Source of the DNA: Rhizophagus irregularis
Lineage: Eukaryota > Glomeromycota > Glomeromycetes > Glomerales > Glomeraceae
Reading direction: 5' to 3'
Assembly: GCF_026210795.1 (NCBI RefSeq)
Contig: NC_089436.1
Location: 992,001 to 1,056,000 of the forward strand
DNA: 64,000 nt
Shown: positions 58,162 through 64,000 of the stretch, piece after piece
How the letters are laid out: each line of letters starts with the position of its first letter
Numbering within the stretch: the first letter of the stretch is position 1
Made by a program: the position numbers and the translations under genes
The notes under the pieces: model-generated
Seen by the model: the letters and a program-made list of their open reading frames with translations, nothing else
What the model was told of the DNA's origin: nothing
The model's database searches: none

Positions 58162-58840
58162 GATTATGAATTATAAGATAAAGGGTTTGGTTAAAAAAAA
58201 AAGAAAACATAAAAACTACACCAAGTCCATGTACCAAATTCACTTTTTTTTTTTAAAAAAAAAAAAAAAATAGTAACCAAATTTGGACTCTGAATTTCTC
58301 GCTTATCGTTATATGCCATTGTTGTTTTTAAGTACTATATCTGATATGTGGCGTATTATAAAGAATGAACAAAGAATATTTTTATCAAAATAATGAAAAT
58401 TCATATGATAAAACATGTGTAAATTCATAACTGCATAACGTTGATAATTCCATGTTTTGAAGACCCTAATAGGTTTAGAGTAGTCAGTCGGGATTAAAGA
58501 TCAACATCTTACATTATCAACTATGATTAAGGTGTATAAAAAATGTATTAATAAAAAAAATTTTGGATTTTCGATATTTTTGCTATTTTGTTATTGTAGT
58601 TTAAAGGTAAACATCGGGGACTTCATGATTTGATATTTAGTAATCTCGGTTATTCCGATTGGGTCGTCAAAACTACCCTTTTCATCCTTGATCAAAAACA
58701 ATTAATATAATATAATTGATTTCTTTATTTCAAAAAGCGTGGTACTTAAAAATTGATATTTAAAAAAAAAGAAAAAATAATAATAATTAAACTTTTGATT
58801 CTCCATAATTCTACAAGTATTCTACACCATAAATTTATAT
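58162..58840. other. Spacer between D and E
   Basis: Duplicate of 56305-56963, including the sequence around the 3' end of the neighbouring gene (GCGTGGTACTTAAAAATTGA). No separate gene. Confidence 0.55.
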
Positions 58841-60001
58841 TTAATTGGAATGATTTCCTCTTGAAAATGTTCGATAAATCATATAACCAACTGCAGCTGC
58901 AGCAGCAACTTTAGTAATTGTACCTATAAAAAAAAATATTACATATATATTTTTAACAAGTATTTTAATTAATTAAAAGCAATATTACACATTAAAAATG
59001 ATACCTTGTAGTATTGAAGTTGTATCTTGATTATTTTGACTTGAGAGAGTTTGTAATCCATCAAATTTATCATCAGTTACTTCATATTTATCCAAGTTAT
59101 TAAATCCATTAAATTCATTATATCTTCGTGGTGAAAAGTCATGAACTTCCTTAATATGTCGCGCAATAATTTCATCATTATCATTAAACTCAAATGTAAC
59201 TTTATCTAAACTATTCGCATCAAGATCACATATAAGTGTTGCTCCAAGAAGTGTAATATATTTTCCATTAAATTCCATTGCAACTTTATCTTTATATTTT
59301 AAAGATTGATCTTTAACATCATTATTAAGAGAAGATATGCTTATATCATTATATTCATTTTTTTTAACATTTAAATATTTAGTCTCAACTACGATAAAAA
59401 TACCAGAATTTGAAGCGAAAATAAAATTTCCTTCATAATTATCATATAAATTCCAAGAATAATCGATTAAATATTCAAAACCTAAAAGATAATTTTTTAA
59501 ATTATCTAAAAGACATTGTTTTAATTCATCCTCATTTTTATTATTTAAATCAGGATTAAATGAATTAAATGTTCCAATATCTCTTTTTTGATCATCTATT
59601 TTTTGAAAATATTTAGTAAAATTATAATACCATTCTCTTGAAATTTTTAAAATATTTTTTATTAAAGAATCATTATTAAATTCATCCCATTTAAATCCTA
59701 TTCTCCAAATACCGATTGGAAGTTTTTTTATTTCTTTACGTAATATCTTATGTTCAAAGAGTTGAATAAATTCTTTATTAATCAAATTTTCAATTTCATT
59801 AATATTACGAATTTGTTTATGTAACATTATATTATCATCATAAGAAATTTCTGTTGATGTATGTTTATGTTGAATAGCTTCAAGAATTCTTTTACAAATT
59901 TGAATGATAATATTTTGTTCATCCTCATTATTTGATGAAAAAATATAAGCTTTTGTTGGATATTTAACGTTACAAGTATAACAATGACAAATTAAACTCA
60001 T
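58841..60001 (-). CDS. Array gene E: PD-(D/E)XK-like protein with membrane tail
   Basis: Two exons, complement of 58841-58923 and 59005-60001; spliced 1080 nt, 359 residues. N-terminus MSLICHCYTCNVKYPTKAY. Core GNFIFASNSGIFIVVETKYL: Glu206-Thr-Lys208 is intact, but the upstream acidic position 192 is Asn, as is the second one (SNSG for SDSG). So E keeps the half of the motif that A and B lost and lacks the half they kept. An insertion follows the core (KKNEYNDISISSLNNDVK). The last exon encodes TITKVAAAAAAVGYMIYRTF and a short tail. The 81-bp intron has a branch-like CTTTTAATTAATTAA. Probably non-catalytic or altered. Confidence 0.8.
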
Positions 60002-60535
60002 GATGAAAAAGTTATTGAGTTGAAAAAAATGTGGAGAGAAGAATGTTTTTATACAATTATTTTTTTTTTCTTTTTAAAAGAAATGTAGATATTTTGGAGA
60101 CAAAAGCATTTCTTGTTTTAAGATGATCGATGATCTCATTGTATAACATGTACTTTTACGCCAAGTTACATAATCTTATAGATACGTTCGTTATGATATA
60201 TATTTACCGGATTTTGAGGATTTAAAATTTCGAAATTTGGAATGTTCCACCGAAATTTTATGGCTTCTATGGCTTTTATGGTTATTATGGCATTTACAGT
60301 TTATGGATTACGCTATGACCACCAGAAAATAATATTAGAACGTGATAATTAATGCGGTGATATTTAAATTGTTATTGTTAAACAATGATTCATACCTTCC
60401 ATTATACTAAATTTGGGATTTGTTAACCTTAAAAATCATGTTCAATAAAATAGTTCAATATAAAAATTGGGTTTAATAATAATAAACGAACCTATTTTTT
60501 TCTTTTTTTTCGATTAAAAAGAAAAAAAATTTATC
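60002..60535. promoter_or_regulatory. Bidirectional promoter region between E and F
   Basis: 534 bp between divergent starts. T- and A-rich tracts lie near both ends (60060-60075, 60500-60530). ATGGCTTYTATGG words recur at 60260-60300. The only intergenic region in the array that serves both strands. No specific factor site identified. Confidence 0.45.
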
Positions 60536-61592
60536 ATGAGTTCCTACGTAATTGATATAAATAATGAAAAACAAAGATCATTAATTCTTAATATATGTTT
60601 TCAAATATTATCTTTTCCTTATCAAGAAGAGACAGAATCATTACTTTTGGGATTTTTTGAATTTTCTTCACATGATGATGTTACTAAATTACTTCAAAAA
60701 GTTTTTGGAGAAAATGGTATTATTATAATGTGTCATGTTACAAAAGCAAATTCGAAAATGGAATTTTATGTTAATTATGATAAAACTCTATTAGAAAGAA
60801 TTATGCCAATTATTAAAGATTGGTATAAACCTTTTGTTAATGAATTACAAAATCAACATAATGTGAAAGTAAAAGAATGGAAGGAAAATTATGATATTGA
60901 TCATTCTGAAGATATTTTAAGAAATAGAATAATTGATAATATTAATGATTTATTACCTGGATTTAATTATTTTGTCGATTTTAAATGGAGTTATAATGAT
61001 GATAATGATAATAATTATAGCGTTTGTGAGAATGAAATTGGTGATTTGATATTTAGATCTGATTATGGAGGAATTTATTTAGTTATTGAAACAAAGTGGC
61101 TTAATAATAATCATGGTGATAAGGCAAAAAAAGCTAGAATAGATGGTATAAATGATGTTAAAGAACGTACCCTAAAATATAAAGAACTAGCTAAAAAGAG
61201 GTTTAATGATATAGTGATTGGTATATCTTATACAAATGAAAAGGGAAAAGATCCTATTCATTTTGTTGATATTACTGATGAGAAGATTTTTAATGCTATT
61301 AAGTCTAATAAGAATAAGAAGATTAAAAAAAGTAATTGTTCATTTATTTTTTACATATTTTTCTTATTAATTAATTATACTAATATTTTTGTTAATTTAG
61401 ATGAATCTTCGTTTGATCCAGGTTTAATGGGATTTATGGCAGGGGTATATATTTATATATTGTTAAATTTTTTTTTTTTTTTTAATAATAAATTTAATTT
61501 TAAATTATTATGTTAACGAACATATACTTTTATTATAGACCACAATCACTGCTGCCGGAATGGCCGGAATTGGAATTTTACTCCGAAAGTAA
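60536..61592 (+). CDS. Array gene F: PD-(D/E)XK-like protein, active-site residues complete
   Basis: Three exons, 60536-61331, 61401-61444 and 61539-61592; spliced 894 nt, 297 residues. Reading through the introns gives a false longer C-terminus; GT..AG borders and the family plan support the spliced form, which ends TTITAAGMAGIGILLRK, a short Gly/Ala membrane-like helix. The N-terminal Cys cluster of A-E is absent (MSSYVIDINNEKQRS). DWYKPFVNELQNQ and LLPGFNYFVDFKW match the family blocks. Core GDLIFRSDYGGIYLVIETKW has Asp170 and Glu185-Thr-Lys187, the complete set expected for a metal-dependent PD-(D/E)XK nuclease. A basic block (KAKKARIDGINDVKERTLKY) follows. It is the most diverged copy and the only one on the plus strand. 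Nuclease activity is predicted, not known. Confidence 0.78.
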
Positions 61593-62406
61593 ATATACGG
61601 TCGTATAAATTATTAATTAAAACATTTTAAAATAGCCAAATGTTATTAGCCTAATGAGTCTAATGTTATCATTACTTAAGTTGTAGTATGTTAGAAAACA
61701 TTATAGATTCTCGATCATCGATATTTTAAATACCATAATTCATATGTGTCGGTGTGGTCGCCATTCGTTTCTAAGTCATGTGATGTATTTAATAAATTAA
61801 CGCGAATTCTAATAAAAACTTTGCTTAAAAATCCTAAAAAATTTCTCGTAAACCTCAGTTTTGGAGCTGATGATATTAGTAAAATTACAAACGTTCTAAA
61901 CGTTTTTTAATTAGTATGATATGATATTTATTATAATATTCAGAAATTCAAGGTGTTTACTCTACAATAAATATAGAGTGAGTTATTGCAGTTCATAGTT
62001 TTGTTTAATCACGCTATAAAGTACTCAACTCAGCTGCTTTGTCAATTGTACGGTAGCATATACATGATGTGCAATTAATGCGGCACAAATTCATGACGCA
62101 ATAGCCAGCCTATTATTTAAAAATCGTTTTTTAAACGATACGTGACCTTAGTCTCACATAGCATGATTGGGCTTCAGTTACAATCAAGAAAATTTTATTT
62201 AGAATTTATTTTTTAATTTAATTTTTTACAAGGACTTTTCAAAAGTAACAATTCACAAGTCGCGCGTCAGCGAATGTTAAAAGTTATTCAATTTTTTTTA
62301 CACATTCGAAAAAAATATAATTTATAATAAAACAAATAGATATCAAAATTGATACCTAATTATGACAATAAAAATGTAAAATAAATTAATTATCTTAAAA
62401 GTGAAT
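61593..62406. other. Intergenic region between gene F and the phospholipase D gene
   Basis: Convergent 3' flanks. No gene or element recognised. Confidence 0.5.
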
Positions 62407-64000
62407 TTAAATGTATACTTCCGTAGGAGCCATAGAATCTAATGTAAATGATCCTGACAATTTTTCTTTATTCATAAATTGTAACGGATAGTGAACCAAG
62501 TGACCCTTTACTTTACTTAATTCTGCTTCAATTTCTTCGTTGGTTAATTTATGATTATGAACGTGACCAGCTGGAATCTTTGATCGATCTGGAACAAACG
62601 TTTTGAAATCATCCCAGCTCGTAACTAAAAAAAATAATTGTAAAAAAAAAATAAAATAAATTTCAATACAAACAAATTAGAAAAAATAAAATTATTAAGA
62701 AATCATAATTACGATTATCATCTGGAACACAACGAAACACTGTACGAAAAGCTTCTGTATTAATGGTAGCAGTTTGGTGCCAATGTTTATAATAAAATTC
62801 GTCGCTAACTGGATCTTGAACAATATAATCTTCTTTAGAGAGTTCTTGATAATCAACAGGTATTGGTGGTGGATAACAGAATGTATTAACTTTTTCATGG
62901 TCAGTTTCATTAAACAATCCAAGATGTTCCTTAAAGATATGACGGCGTAAAGTGGCTGCAAACTTTCCAGCTTTCCACTAAATAAAAACAAATTAAATTG
63001 AGTACCTTCTAATGCTAACTAAGATTTAAAGATAAAAGAATAATTACGTCTTTGCCAGCCATTTTAGAATCAATGTATTCCCTGTCTTCAATAACAGCAG
63101 CAATTTCAGAGTCAAAATCACCATTTTGTGATCTTTCATTTAAATTAGCTATAATAAAAAAATAAGTACAATTAATTAAAGAAAACGCATAAAGATTTTG
63201 AAGAAGAAACTTTTACTCACCGGAACCACATATAACAATTCTGTCATCAGCAATTAAAAGTTTGCTGTGAATGTATACTTCTTCAGTTATGTAGTTCCCA
63301 GAAGGATTTTTATCAGCAGTTTCAGCAACTACAGGATTTCTTCCAAACTCTATTTCATCATTTAATACGCCCAAACCTTTTTCTACGGACTTAGGATTGA
63401 TTTTGTCAAAAGTACGAAGTGCGTAAAACCCAAGGTACTTTTCAGGGTTAGTAACACCATTTTGTTTTAAAACTTCAAAAATTGAATATCCACCTCGGCA
63501 AATTGATTTGAGTTGGTAATGTACGATAGTACTAAGAAAGTTAAATAAAAAATGAAATTGATATTTCGCTTAAGAAATAAGATCACATCAAATTTGGGAC
63601 ATTTACCGAATAGTACCGACATTACTGGTAACATCACTGGAATCAAATTCAGATTCGTAAGCTGGAAGCAAAGGCATGGAAACAATGATTCTGAACTGTT
63701 CATTATTCTTATAGGCTCTAATAATTCTATCTACAATTGCCTGTATGATAATTAATGAATGTGAATATGTATCATTCATTTATACATATATTATTAAATC
63801 TAAAATTTTACCTTTCCAATAAGATTCTTTACTGGATAATTGTCACTTTCTTTTGTGGCAGTAACTATAAAAAATAAAATATAAATACATATATAAAAAA
63901 AAATAGTCGTATAAATAAATCCTTCAAGGCTTCAGGTAATAATAATTAGTGTAGACTTACCGAAGAATTGATTTTCTATATATATGAAATGTTGAGATTC
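62407..64000 (-). CDS. Phospholipase D, C-terminal part (gene continues past the window)
   Basis: Seven exons in the window: complement of 62407-62624, 62713-62977, 63048-63148, 63221-63531, 63607-63740, 63812-63864 and 63961-64000. Every border is GT..AG and the phase is consistent throughout; 373 residues to the stop. The 5' end lies beyond 64000. ESQHFIYIENQFF follows what should be the first HKD half. TIRTIVHYQLKSICRGG and the second HKD motif HSKLLIADDRIVICGSANLN (His, Lys, Asp) are present, then ERS and DSEIAAVIED. The C-terminus GHLVHYPLQFMNKE is typical of eukaryotic PLD1/Spo14. It would hydrolyse phosphatidylcholine to phosphatidic acid at membranes. No lesions seen. Confidence 0.92.

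Noticed and set aside
61332-61516. Unspliced C-terminal extension of gene F (SFIFYIFFLLINYTNIFVNL and beyond)
   Set aside because: Two GT..AG introns, the family plan and the short Gly/Ala helix on the last exon all favour the spliced 297-residue form.

Overview
The window is AT-rich eukaryotic DNA. It has short spliceosomal introns (GT..AG, roughly 35-115 bp), very dense and nested transposons, and expanded paralogous gene families. Three things point to an arbuscular mycorrhizal fungus, most likely Rhizophagus or a close relative: the LINE type, the Polinton/Maverick-like remains, and a phospholipase D with a fungal Spo14-like C-terminus. The organism call is inference from content and style, not from a database match. 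I saw no rRNA, tRNA or CRISPR array.

Layout. 0.3-3.2 kb: decayed multi-exon gene (plus strand) ending in a PD-(D/E)XK-like block. 3.2-13.3 kb: gene-poor repeat terrain. It holds a possible 4.3-kb element with terminal inverted repeats (5981-10262), a TTAA-flanked (piggyBac-type) miniature element, a hAT-type miniature element, a Tc1/mariner-type miniature element and a 52-bp palindromic satellite. 13.28-27.10 kb: one Russian-doll insertion. A ~300-bp miniature element (called M1 here) is split by a full-length LINE and a second, 5'-truncated LINE at the same target. The first LINE carries a hAT-type element, two further M1 copies and a Tc1/mariner. The Tc1/mariner itself carries a CACTA-like miniature element. 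Nearly every junction has an intact target-site duplication (TSD), so the order of events can be read. 27.1-29.2 kb: large palindromes. 29.2-32.8 kb: remains of a Polinton/Maverick-like element (integrase with chromodomain, retropepsin-like protein, zinc-finger fragment). 34.4-35.4 kb: decayed hAT transposase. 36.9-41.6 kb: short elements and fragments.

The host genes lie mainly in the last third. A four-exon SAM-dependent methyltransferase with an N-terminal dual-acylation motif lies at 41.6-42.8 kb. A tandem array of one rapidly evolving family lies at 49.2-61.6 kb: seven copies, called A, A', B, C, D, E and F here. Each pairs a PD-(D/E)XK nuclease-like domain with a C-terminal glycine/alanine-rich membrane-like segment on a separate last exon. 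A, B, E and F have open spliced reading frames; C is split by a hAT-type miniature element; A' and D are pseudogenes. Among the open copies only the divergently transcribed F keeps both the Asp and the Glu-x-Lys of the predicted active site; A, B and E have lost different parts of it. The window ends inside a multi-exon phospholipase D gene (62.4-64.0 kb, minus strand).

The array at 49-61.6 kb is the best candidate for an undescribed system: a recently duplicating, birth-and-death family of predicted nuclease-fold, membrane-tethered proteins, most of whose open members look catalytically dead. The nested transposon stack is the second highlight.
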